Assembly: GCA_037903355.1 (NCBI GenBank)
Contig: JBAJFE010000042.1
Span: 496,001-560,000 of the forward strand
Length of the DNA stretch: 64,000 bases
DNA from: Trichuris trichiura
Lineage: Eukaryota > Nematoda > Enoplea > Trichinellida > Trichuridae
Direction: 5' to 3'
The stretch's first letter is position 1; each line of letters opens with the position of its first letter. This document shows, in pieces, positions 31,248-42,021 of the stretch. The notes under the pieces were generated by a model. That model worked only from the letters and a program-made list of their open reading frames with translations, had not been told where the DNA came from and ran no database searches. The translations under genes were made by a program, and so were the position numbers.

Positions 31248-32284
31248 ATGGAAACGTTAGAAGGCAAAACAGTACCATACGATCAATTTGAAAGCTTTCC
31301 CAAAACATGCTCTTGGAACCTTCCGTTTCCAAGACTTGATAAAACGCAGCATTTTTGTAAGTATTTCCGGGTTTTAATACTTTTTCAAGAATTTAGTTCT
31401 ACTCTAGTCGTTAAGTGCAACATCGTTCCTTCAGCTGCTGGATCCGCATACATAGAGGCGGAGAAAACGAAGGTTATGTGTTTCGTGTAATCCTCCTCTG
31501 AAAAAGGCTTCTATCTTTTCTAACCGGGAGTTTATAGGATTGGACCAAGCAAAAAATTGGTTAATGCGGATGGTCAAGGTTGCAGCAGTACAACCGGCGT
31601 TCTTGATGTGACAGTACGGTATGCTCCTTACGCGAAACCTGAGCGTATCCATAGAGCTAGAAGGGACTCAGTACTCGACGAGGAATCTAAAATTAAGCGT
31701 TTTGCGCAAGTTGCTCTCTTTCCCGCCGTCCGCTTACTTCGTTATCCAAAACGTCAAATACAACTGCTAATCAACGTCCTAGAAGACGACGGTAACGGTA
31801 CTGGAATGAAACGCGATCTAATTGAATTGTGATTAACCAGTTCCTCTTTTCCTTTTATAGCCCTGATAGCAGCGTTGAATTGCTCCAGTTTAGCCCTAGC
31901 ATCGAGTAAAATTCAAATGTTCGACTTGTTGATCTCTGGAACGATGGTAAGGATAGGAGTGCTGTTGCCTCAGGTGTATTTGGTGATTTATTAGAGCTAT
32001 CCAGCAGACAATGCCGAAGCAGCGACGGTAACTGCGAGCTTTTTGCCAGCTGTGGAACAGTTCTGCAGCGTGCACATCGAAGGTGTTCTTATGGAAAGCG
32101 AATTCCGCGAGGTAGTACTGCTGTTAATACAAAGGAATGTTGACTTCGACTATTGCTTCTACCTTAGGCTTTAGAAAAACTGAAGCACACTTGCAAAGAA
32201 ATGTTATACCCTGCTATGCGATCAGAGTTGCTAGATAGCCTAAAGAATGAAGAGAAAAGGTTGGAAGGCCACAACAAAAGTTGA
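31248..32284 (+). CDS. Exosome core subunit MTR3/EXOSC6 (RNase PH fold)
   Basis: Six exons: 31248-31356, 31435-31486, 31538-31791, 31861-31946, 31995-32111, 32168-32284. They give 244 aa. The family is one of six RNase PH-like proteins forming the ring of the RNA exosome, which processes and degrades RNA from the 3' end; eukaryotic ring subunits are catalytically inert. Seen: AGSAYIEAEKTKVMCFV, IGPSK, GVLDVTVRYAPYAK, a second half with PAVRLLRYPKRQIQLLINVLEDDG, ALIAALNCSSLALASSKIQMFDL, and a C-terminal helix. The fourth intron must be the 48-nt one (31,947-31,994); shorter choices would be implausibly small. RRP41/RRP46 are alternatives, but the ALFPAVRLLRYP block fits MTR3 best. It converges on the receptor gene with 166 bp between stop codons. 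Confidence 0.85.
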
Positions 32285-32450
32285 GAATTCTGGACAATCG
32301 TGTATAATGGAGAACAGGTAGCTGTTGAACGCTTGATGAAATCTTTCCCTAACCACGAATTGTGAAAAATTACTTGAAACATGCTATCGAACAACTTTAT
32401 TTTTTGAAATTCTGATAAAATGATCCATCGTAACTCGAAAAGGAAGGGAA

Positions 32451-33437
32451 TTATTGCTTTACTGCTGTCCCTAAGTCGCTGGGAGCGTCGTTTCGTATGT
32501 AAGACTTAAGGAGCAGCCGAAAGTCTTTTGTATAGTACATGAAAATGGGCGGCAGGATGACGGCTATAACGACTGGGCACAGAGTTGAAATTTGCCAAAG
32601 CTCGGTGCAGTCGATAAAGAAGGCAACCCTTGGCAGTGTAAACAACAAAACAAGTAGAAGGCCTATTGCCATCAACATTGGTTTCTTGAACATGTTGGCA
32701 GGTATGGACTGATCTACAAGCCTTTCCGCGCTATTACTACTTGGCTTTGGCAGGTTCATGTCGGCCAACATTTGTCTTCGTCGTTTAACTCGAAGCGTCA
32801 ATACTGAAATTCCTGCAGCTAATAAAAGCAGAATGATGATCAAAGTGTAGATCATGTGTATACTGGACGCTTCCAACATTAGCTGGTAAGTGCAGTGTGT
32901 CGGTGCCGCGAGAGCTGCCTTTCCGTACAAAATGAGTGATGTCATAATGGCATCGAGAAGAATAATGAACGCACGAAGCACTATTAGCAGTCGCAAAGAG
33001 AGCAGTTGTTCCAACGTGGGCACGTTGCTATAGTGTACGGCCCTTGTAGCTGCCATCAATGCCACTGACCACGAAGGACCAAATGATAAGAATGTTATCA
33101 CCCATGTAAAGCTCAGGCAACTTCGGAAAGAACAGAGACTGTCCGGGTTGATTGCCTTAAGCGTGCTAAAGACGGCAATAACAACTGCTAGGAGCCCATT
33201 GCTGACCAGTAGGTTGCAAACCGCCCAGTTTAGCTTGGTTCTCAATTGCCTATGCTTGATAAACAATGCTAAATAGTAAAAGGTCGATATCAAGGCTGTA
33301 TATCCAACCGTTGCTCGAATCACGTGGCATATCTGCGCGAACTGAGAAAAAATTATTTCTTCTTTGTTAATCAATAACGTAGACGCTACATTGTCTTGTA
33401 CGGAGCTGTTCATTGCACCGGGCGATAAAGAACGCAC
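32451..33437 (-). CDS. Intronless seven-transmembrane GPCR
   Basis: A single uninterrupted 328-codon frame. Seven hydrophobic segments lie at about residues 39-62, 71-93, 105-130, 148-170, 190-214, 250-272 and 283-305. The N-terminus has an NSS glycosylation sequon right after a second Met (MNSSVQDN), so translation may start there instead. The canonical rhodopsin-family DRY after TM3 is TRA here and NPxxY in TM7 is PPIFMYY, so it is an atypical class A or nematode-specific (chemoreceptor-like) receptor; the ligand cannot be told. It has no introns, unlike its neighbours, which could mean retrocopy origin or a lineage habit. It is convergent with MTR3. Confidence 0.85.
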   Translation of the reverse strand: MRSLSPGAMNSSVQDNVASTLLINKEEIIFSQFAQICHVIRATVGYTALISTFYYLALFIKHRQLRTKLNWAVCNLLVSNGLLAVVIAVFSTLKAINPDSLCSFRSCLSFTWVITFLSFGPSWSVALMAATRAVHYSNVPTLEQLLSLRLLIVLRAFIILLDAIMTSLILYGKAALAAPTHCTYQLMLEASSIHMIYTLIIILLLLAAGISVLTLRVKRRRQMLADMNLPKPSSNSAERLVDQSIPANMFKKPMLMAIGLLLVLLFTLPRVAFFIDCTELWQISTLCPVVIAVILPPIFMYYTKDFRLLLKSYIRNDAPSDLGTAVKQ

Positions 33438-34979
33438 TAAAACAGTAGATGAGCATACGCGAGAAACAAATTACGTGATTATATTTTTAGCTCGTTTGGA
33501 GTACTCACCTAGTATACCCATTTTAATCAGCTGCAAAGCCGCCACAACTCTCCTCGGCGAAGAATGGACGAAAAATTTTAACGAATACTAGCTGCAGGTC
33601 GAAACTGTTGGTTCCCAGTTTCGCGAATGATGCCTGCTAGTTAAACCGGGCAGAACCGTTCGTCGCTCTGGTAAAACAGCAGTAAATGGGCAGGTTTGCC
33701 GATCTGCAGACCACGTCTTCTGGAGCAACTAGCCTTCGGTGCGCAGTAACCCAATTTCGCAACCTGATTTGCACGGCTAGTATGACCACGCGCCAAAGGC
33801 AAGGTTATTTAGGGTGAGCGTTCATTAAGAGGTCCCATTCAGCCGATTAATGAAACTGCTCCAACAGTTTGAGGATCAGGAATTTTTTTCATAAAGGATC
33901 GGTAAATAAAGGCGTCCTATTAGCTTCTGCAGGGTGCCTCTACCTTATCCCGCATCACGTTGGCGCACTGGTTTCCGGCGAATAGTTACTGCTGGTCCTT
34001 CGCTGTTTAACCGTGCAACACATGGGCTTACCTGACAATGGCTTAGAGTCGCCTCGTTCCTGTCGTAATCTCAATTCGCCATTGTTCTTATGCTGCCAAC
34101 AGTTCGTTGCATTAGGTTAAGACGAAAATTTCAGAGCTCGCAGGGAAATCATAGGAGATTAACCAAGACACATGAACCAACACGAAGGAATCGTACGGGA
34201 AACAGCGAACAGAAAGCAATCAGACGTCGGCAGCAAAGGAACAGTGGCGAATCAAGGTCAGGGCAACTTGAAGCCACCCTATATAGGATAAGTTGAACCC
34301 ATAATAGGCGTCAAACGGTGAAGGACGAAGGTAACTAAATGATAAGAAGCCTTGCGTCAACGTGACCTGAAACATAGTAAAGCGCATCCTTCTCTTAAAA
34401 GTTTTAAAACTTAAATGGAATATACAGAATTATGTCTGCTTCATTCTCTGTCTTTTTTATTCGATGTTGCGTTCGGGCAAACCGTGCCCCTCATCAGCGC
34501 AAATTGTAGAAGAACGAGAAAGGTGCACAGTATAAAGATGTCCTGCAGATCAGTACAAAATAGTAGTAGTGATCAGTGTAAATGTGGGACACACGAATTT
34601 CTCGGAAGGGGCTTCTTTAATTCAGAAAGCAGCTTCAGGTCACCTGCAAGCCATAGATAAATCAGTGAGAACGAAAAACCAAGCTTTTCTTCCTGATTAC
34701 AGTAAACGAAACAGTACACCTATACAATTTCAACGGTTGCTTTCATTTTGAACATCCGCCAGTTTTATTCCCGTAAAATGTAAGTGCACGTAAGCACGGT
34801 AAATAGGTGTGTAATCCCTGTGGTGAGTTTTTGTTTCTTTCTGCAAATAGCAGTCATTCCCTAGATTTTACAAGTGACTTCCCGGCTCTAGCGTTGCTGT
34901 ATAGCTATCTTAAGGGGCTGAATGCGCTTAAACCCGTTTAGTGTACTGAATAATAGGAATTGCAGGTCCCTTCCTCTAC
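33438..34979. other. Receptor upstream region, no gene seen
   Basis: The region should include the receptor promoter. Short plus-strand frames (near 34,090 and 34,415) have no recognisable family or splice context. No terminal-repeat element identified. Confidence 0.4.
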
Positions 34980-35356
34980 TTGCCCGCAAACAATACAGTA
35001 TCCTGACAAAAATCAGGTTTATTCTACTCCCAAACGTATAATGAAAAAACGACACCGATTATGCGTTTATTCGTCTCATCGTCCTATTGCGACTTTGCCA
35101 GCCATTCTGTTCTGCCCTTAAGCCTAAACCTAAACATAAGATTTATAGTTTGTCTTAGGTTTAGATAAAGTAGAATGAGATAACCCACATGCTGGCCAGT
35201 AAAGGCAGAATAGACTGGCCGCGGGCTTAACAGAAAGAAAACGCTCTTCACAAACTTTACGGGAGAAAATGATTAATTGGTGTTGTTTGTCTTACTGTAT
35301 GTTTGCGAGTAGAACAAGCCTGTTTATTACTAGGATGCTGTATTGTTTGCGGGCAA
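34980..35356. mobile_element. Foldback element with telomere-like core
   Basis: About 377 bp. The left end TTGCCCGCAAACAATACAG is mirrored exactly at the right end, and similarity continues over about 60 nt of each arm. At the centre CCTAA[A/G]CC units (35,117-35,135) face TTAGGTTTAG (35,154-35,165), forming the apex of the palindrome. The core is homologous to that of the element at 5,994-6,204, though the terminal repeats differ. No ORF; the target duplication is not clear. Confidence 0.75.
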
Positions 35357-36381
35357 ATAAGGAAAAGCCCCAGAATTACTGCTCCAAACAACTTCTCTAG
35401 TCCTGTAAACCTTAGCAATGCGGGACTGAAAAATCGACAGAGCCTTTGAGATAGCCCTATGTTCCACCCGGCGTATAACTTGACTATCTATTTTGAGATG
35501 CATTTTACGGCTTTACAAGGTTAATTCATAGGCCGTCATGTGTGCCAATGATCGAAGGCTTCCATCGATCGCTTGTTATTTTGCGCTGCCGTGGGATATC
35601 CCACGTTTATACAGCATTTTACATATTCGAACTGCAAAAAATGACGAATATTTGTAAAGAGCTATATTTTGCAGAATACTGTTTCTTTACATGAGTCACG
35701 GGTTTCGTCGGGCGGATTTTCTCTTCGAAAGAGAATCACCAGAACTGCAAAGAACTGTTCAATTGAAACTCTCTAGATTCCATACTTTCACCTGTAGGAA
35801 AAACATCTATTGTTGGGTTCCTCCAAGGTCTCTTAGAAGTTCAGACAACGCAAAATCAAACCACGGAATTCTACACGCTGAAAGACTCCAGCACGGTAAC
35901 GACAATACAATAGTGACTAAGGAGTGCACGCGCCCAGAATATCTTGCAATATCATGCGCTACAACTAAGTGGAACAGCTCTTATACGTTTAAAAGCATTG
36001 TGTTGAAAGAAAGCAAATAACACTGAATGAGAAGATGAAGTTGGGACTTTTGCATACGCAATCGCTACTAACGCGTTCCAACGGCAACTAGCTAGAACAA
36101 ATATAAATGGGAATTTTTTGTTCTGTTCGTCTGGCGAAGTAGCCCAAAAACTTCCCCGAATTCATGCAACTGACGGAAACAGCCGCTCATATTCATGACT
36201 ACTTGCACATCTTTACACAGTACGTGCTGTGTACTCCTGAGGTAAGTTTGCGTTTTTCGTAATTGTTCGGCTGTTCGTATTTCCGTACAGTTTTCAAATT
36301 TGCAATTCGCTTATAGTTTGCACTGCTTCAGCTGGGAGCATTGAAGCCGTTTAAAATTGAAGCTGCTGATTACGGCCGATA
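35357..36381. other. Upstream of alpha-SNAP, possible 5' UTR exon
   Basis: No gene. A strong donor (CCTGAG|GTAAGT at about 36,240) and an acceptor (CTGCTTCAG at about 36,330) precede the alpha-SNAP start, suggesting a non-coding first exon or a trans-splice acceptor. A 109-codon frame at 35,691-36,020 has no recognisable family. Confidence 0.35.
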
Positions 36382-37532
36382 ATGGGCGAAAATGGGGTTA
36401 AAGCTACGAAGCTTTTGCTTGAAGCTGACAAGAAAATGAAACAGGGTAGCAGTTTCTTCGGTTTATTTGGGTACGGAAATGGACTTTGTTGCTTTCTTTC
36501 AATGTACTTGCTTCTTGCGCAGGGGAAATAAGTCGGATGAAGCTTGCGAGCTTTACGTGAAAGCTGCAAATCTTTTCAAAATTGACAAGAAATGGACCGA
36601 CGCAGGCAGTGCATTTCTCAAAGCTGCGGAATTATCATTGAGCAAATGTGAATACAAACACGAGGCCGCAACTCACTTTGTTGATGCCAGCAACTGCTTC
36701 AAAAAGACAAATACGGAGCAGGCAATCGATTGCCTTTTGAAAGCAGTCAATATATACGCTGAAATGGTATCCTTGAGAATATGATCACATAATTCATCCG
36801 CGCGTATTCTATATAGGGAAGATTTTCAATGGCTGCAAAGTACTACATGAACGTGGCAGAGCTTTACGAAAGTGACGATTGCGACTTGGAGAAGGCAATG
36901 TTCTATTATGAGAAAGCTGCAGACTACTATAAAGGAGAGGAATCAAAAAGGTAGGAAGTGTAGAGGGGGCTTATTTACCTTTATTCTTTTCTCAGTTTTA
37001 CCCTGCTTCAGCTCAGCGAACAAATGCGCATTGAAAGTAGCCCAGTTTGCTGCCCAGCTGCTCAACTATAAGAAGGCGGCATCTCTTTTTGAGGAAGTTG
37101 GAACTTACTCTGCTGAAAACGCTTTGCTAAAGTACGGTGCAAAGGATCACTTTTTCAAAGCTGCTCTTTGTCTTCTCTGCTTGGATGTGTTGGATGGAAA
37201 AGTAAGACTAACCATAATTAAAGGCAGGATGCTTACCTTGTTTATATTTCGGGTCGCCATCAAGCGATACGCTGATAAGGTTCCATCATTTGCAGAGTCC
37301 CGCGAGTATGCTTTCTTGAACGTTAGTGTACACTGCTCCTTGTTGTTTATGAAAATACAGCAAAGCTTGTTTATAGGCTCTAACTGAAGCAATGGAAGAA
37401 CATAACGCGGATGAATTCACCAACGCCGTTAAAGAATATGATAAAATATCTCGGTTAGACCAATGGACGACAACTATTTTGTTACGTCTGAAGCGCGTCT
37501 GCGGCGAAGGAGAGCAGTCAGATTTGTTGTGA
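36382..37532 (+). CDS. snap-1: Alpha-SNAP, NSF attachment protein
   Basis: Six exons: 36382-36470, 36523-36766, 36817-36950, 37012-37201, 37253-37321, 37377-37532. They give 293 aa, the usual size. The family binds SNARE bundles and recruits NSF to pull them apart after membrane fusion. Seen: SSFFGLFG near the N-terminus, then TPR-like helical repeats ([55 protein letters not shown]) and the NSF-stimulating C-terminus ([21 protein letters not shown]). The intron at 37,202-37,252 has a normal GTAAGA donor but ends in TTTCGG, not TTTCAG. It is 51 nt with no stop in frame, so retention would add 17 residues. Syntaxin-5, a substrate class of this protein, is also in the window. Confidence 0.94.
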
Positions 37533-38859
37533 ATTAATGTGCTTCCATCAACGGTTAAATTAATTCTTTTTGATACGCACGCGGCTGTACTACTGAACTT
37601 GTGCGGATCAGTCCACGTCATTCATATCTCCATACCACGGCTGTTCAATGTTTCAAAGATCATTGCTGTTTAGTAGTCCGTCATGAATGTCCTTGAATAC
37701 GATAAGTCTTGATTGGTCATCATTTGTGCAGTCATGAAATGTTCAGTTTACGCGCTACGTGTTTTCACAGAACTTGGTATTAAAACGTGAAATGTGCGTA
37801 AGCAAATAGAAACCTTCAGTTGTGTTCTTTATGCAGAACTGTGTTCCGTTGACACTTGTGCATTGGCTTGAACTGTCAGTAAAGTTCTTACAAGTGAACT
37901 CTTCTTCCCAGGTTATCTGCATCAACGAAAGACGCTTTAACAATGCTCTGACAGCTGATTATCAGTTGTTCCCAAGAATGAGGCAAAGAGGCGAGTTAGA
38001 CCTGCGTATTCGTCTTCGCGCAGAGTTGACTTATCGGCAGTTGTCCTGAAGAAACAACATCAGGTAGGTGTCACGCCGACTCTTGTTCAAAGGTCCATTG
38101 TTTTCTCGTTTATGAAGCGATTATTCTGTCGCGCCTTATGGGACAGATGTCTTTTTATTAATACGTCTTTCTCATTCATCAACCTGTATGTGCAATAGAT
38201 GGCGATTGTTAGTTTGCTGCTTCAAACGTATTGTTTTAGAATTCTCAGTTTCAGTATCTACCTAGAATATTACCAGCCTAGCACTTGACTTATTTTTACG
38301 ATAGCACCCATTTGTAACCAGTTCCGTGAGCTGTCAGGTCCACTTTTGACCCTCCTCAGCATATCACATTGCTCAAGACATGTTCCTCTGCTTCCAACTC
38401 ATTGTCAGAGCATTCTCTCAGCTACTTATGCCGTGTGCACCCTCTGATCGTGAATAACAATGCCTGCAGGAACCTAGCGGTCATTCCGGTTTCTCAAAAG
38501 CAAAGGCTAATGAATTCGCAAGGTACTCAAAGGTTAGGACCTCACCATTCACGTAGAATTAACTGGCTACAAAAAATGGGGTTTAACCTAGACAAAAATA
38601 TAATCAACCTTTACCACCTTAAGTGATAATAAAAAGCCTGTACTAGCACAACGGTTAAAGTTTGTTTCGATCCAAAAAAGCGTTTCTACTTTACACACCA
38701 CTGTTTCAAGAGAGCATAGCCCCTTGTCTACTTCCCCATTTAAGGGCTTGACAGGTAAAACGAAAGATATGGAAACTAACCTTAGGTCACAATTTCAACG
38801 TAAATCTGAAACTACGCTAATCAGAGCTAAGATCTGAAAGCAGCTAAAATTTCAGACCA

Positions 38860-40435
38860 ACAGAATCATGACAAAGGCAGATAAAGCCAATCTAGCAACG
38901 GTACTTGACAAAACTGATTGTCATGTGAAGATTACAGTTTTATTATCTAATAACATTTGTAAGCCGTTACTCGCGGAGTTCACATATATCTCCAGAAATT
39001 TGCTTGTAGCAGGCGCGACAGCCCTTGTTACTTAAGTATCAAAGAAGGATACCGTACGATATATACCTATCTATCCAGTACCGGGTACTGTCGTTCGTTG
39101 TATTCTGACTTCCGTGCAAAGTAAACTGGTTGTGTAACGTTCTTACGGTTCTGCTAAACTCTTCTCTTTTCTTACGCTGCAGAAACCAAGAACTAGCTAA
39201 AATAGCGACATATCTAAAATTTTCTGAAAATTATAAAGCCCTTAGACTTTACAGCTTTCCCAAAATGCAGAAATCAGAGACACATGATAGTATCAACCAT
39301 TAAGTGGTAAACAACCTTCATACGTAATAGAGATTAGAGAACTGTCTCCAGACGATGAGCTTTACGTAAGCTACGAATTCAAAGACCTCTCTTTCAGCAT
39401 TCCAGTCTCCCGCACTCTCGACATATTGAACGATCTCTTCATCGAGGATGAAGGTCTGCCAGGCCTCTCCCATAATACTAAGCTAACGTCCATCCGTGTG
39501 AAGGAATGCAACATTTCCAAGTTGATAAAAAGTTCTACCAAGCCAATGGGATCCAAATGGATAGTCCATTACCTCCAGTCCATGGGGAGATTCTTCTGGG
39601 AAGCTTTGAACGAGAAATCTTTCAAACGGTGGGCTCACAAGTAGCACCACGATTTTTCAAGCGATATGTAGATGAGGTTTGCGCAATCGGAAAACATGGA
39701 AGGGAAGAACAATTTCTAAACTTTCCGAACGGCTCCTTTTCCAATCGAATTATTTTAGCTACAGAAAAAGAAGAAAACAGGGTATCCCCTATCTCGATTT
39801 CTTAATCTTGCATACTAACGATGGATTAAAAACTTGCGTAACAGTTTTCGCGACAGCTGTTTGGAAACTGGTTGGAGTTATCACGCGGCAGTGATCTGTT
39901 GCAAGCCCGCCCAGGCCTTGCGAACGATACGCGTTTACTTTATATAAAACCACTCAGCTGCGTCGAATTCATTATTGCGTTGCCTGTTCTCTGAAGTACT
40001 TGGCTGAACGCTTAAACGTATAGTCGCTTGTGCGCTCCCTTGATCCAGCGTTCTACGAAATTTTGAACCTTTTTTCGAATATCGTGCTTATGCTGAACAA
40101 TACTTACATCCCATCATCCAAAATCAGTATTGCATGGAATTCTATATGGTGTGGTTGACAGGGCAGTTAGTTTTTGCAATTTTTTCGCAGAATGCTTACG
40201 CCCAGAACTTAGCCACATCATAAAGACATATTTAAATAACGGCTGTTTTTTTTCTTCCTATTCACCAAAGGGTTCACTGATACGCTCTGAAGATTTGCGA
40301 CTGTTCAAGCATCCCGCCTCTCATTTTACCTTAACATGCAGGCTTAGGAAAATTGATCCGGCGCGTATGCAAAAATTTAAGTATTACCGCATTCTTCGAA
40401 AGTTCTCTAAACTTCAAAGTAACGAAAAATAGGCT
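38860..40435 (+). pseudogene. Decayed Penelope-like reverse transcriptase
   Basis: Ordered fragments of a PLE reverse transcriptase in changing frames: TKADKANLATVLDKTDCH (N-terminal RT block), LSPDDELYVSYEFKD, FYQANGIQMDSPLPPV (family Q..G.AMGSPLSP), GSFEREIFQ, FFKRYVDEV at about 39,660 (the catalytic YVDD has become YVDE), GIPYLDFLI in the next frame, and finally HPKS...VVDRAVSFCN with a downstream LNNGCF (family HP..HK...GL..RA...L..NGYP). Stops and frame changes, plus the lost aspartate, make it inactive. No GIY-YIG domain follows. A hammerhead-like remnant lies about 470 bp downstream. Confidence 0.8.
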
Positions 40436-40905
40436 TTAATGGACAAACAATGAACTTCAATGGCCTCAAAATACAATTCATACTGTAAAAAGACTTCCAG
40501 TGGGACTCAATGGACACGAACGACTCCAATAGAATAATCATTGAAAACATCGTTTCTTGGTACTGGAAAGTAGAAGCATACGCACATAGAAGTTAATTGT
40601 TATAGAAATAACCCGTTACTACAATCAACATATTTGTTATTGGAGCTTTGCTCTCTGCCACTAATCTTGCGCTGAAGACGAAAACGAAGGCTTCCCAAAA
40701 GTTGAGCAAAATAAAAGTTTTCACAGAGCGAACTTCCTAATAATTACGTTATGCATTTTCACGTGACCGTTAGCAAGTTTCGTTCTCATTGCGACTGGAC
40801 GCTTTACATTCCACATTTTGAAAAATAAAAGTTTATCAGATTCAGCCTTCGCGTTGTCGCTGGTTATTTCGATTCGCCTTCATCGCCGTGAACGGATCAA
40901 GGATG

Positions 40906-40921
40906 GACCCGAAAGCTCCGG
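40906..40921 (+). ncRNA. Decayed hammerhead-like 3' half
   Basis: The sequence GACCCGAAAGCTCCGG followed by TATAATAAA is the same 3' half of the hammerhead-like core as in the elements at 23.1 and 57.3 kb (where CCGG is followed by AATAATAAA or A-rich DNA). The 5' half (CCGCTGAAGACGGGTC) is recognisable only as a degraded CGCCGTGAACGG. It lies just beyond the PLE relic, where Penelope elements carry such motifs. Confidence 0.55.
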
Positions 40922-42021
40922 TATAATAAACTGTATATAAATGGGTTGCACCCTAAACCATTTTTACCATGAAAATTTACGAACCCTCTAAAAAATGATG
41001 TACTCAAAAATAAGGAGGCATCAAGTGAGTGAAAATGTTATGCCATTTAGTAGGCAGCATGTCGCTTAGTAATATGGCCTGTAAAGTTGATTAAAAGAAT
41101 CAAGCACTTGCACAGTAAGCTGAACGGACTGTGACTTCCATAGACCACTTTTTGGTAGAGAAGGAAAGTTCACTAATACAGCTGTTTTAACAGTTAAAGC
41201 TAAGAACTTTGTAAGCTACGACGTTTCTCGACAGATTTATACCAGTCTCATACTTGACAGTGCTATCGTCGTCTCGTCGAGCGGTTGTTTTGTAGAATGT
41301 CTTGTTATTTGTAGTAGGCATAAAAGCACAACTCTGGTTTCAGTACACTTATTGATACCTCAATTCTTCCATGATTTGCTGAATTTGCTGTTTCTTGGAC
41401 CGTTGATCCGCACTGAAGAACACACGTCAGACCCAGAGTCGGCAGCCAGTCCTGGAGCTGAGTTTTGTCGCTATTCACTAACTTTTCTGAGAGTTCTGGC
41501 GTGTGTTGGTGGAATACTGGTGGAGTAGTCACAACAACGCCCTAGCTCACAGGATGACAGCGAGAAAAAGGATAAGCTTCGTACTTCAGTGCAAAACTAT
41601 ATTGTTCTCAGGGCGAGATTATCTGCTGTAATTAGGGGCGAACTAAACAGTTTGGAACTCTACATGTTACATGCATACAAGAAAGGTAAGAATCCGTTAA
41701 TGATTTACTACTTGACACAAATTTCCGAAATTCTTGTTCGTGAATGAAAAATCTTAAACACTTTTCAAGCAATGAAGCTAAAGAAGTCACGCGGAGGGAA
41801 CTCAGCAACATTACGTCAAACATATAGCAGTTACACGGTGAGACAACATGCCTCAGCTCTTCGAAAACGTATTCTCGTATCACACTTTTAAAAGAGATTA
41901 TAAACTTTTCTCCAGACTACAAGAAATATCTACTTTTCGACTCATTTTCATCATGGGTATCCTCTACTAAAAGACCCTGCCATGGCTGCATCCGTAAGAT
42001 TATCGTTGTAGCTGCTGTGCA
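40922..42021. other. No gene recognised
   Basis: Contains a short stretch (about 40,965-40,990) similar in inverse orientation to the left flank of the 12.8-kb inverted repeat. The right end should hold the 3' UTR of the MAM gene. Minus-strand frames at 41,305-41,532 and 41,632-41,883 have no recognisable features. Confidence 0.4.
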
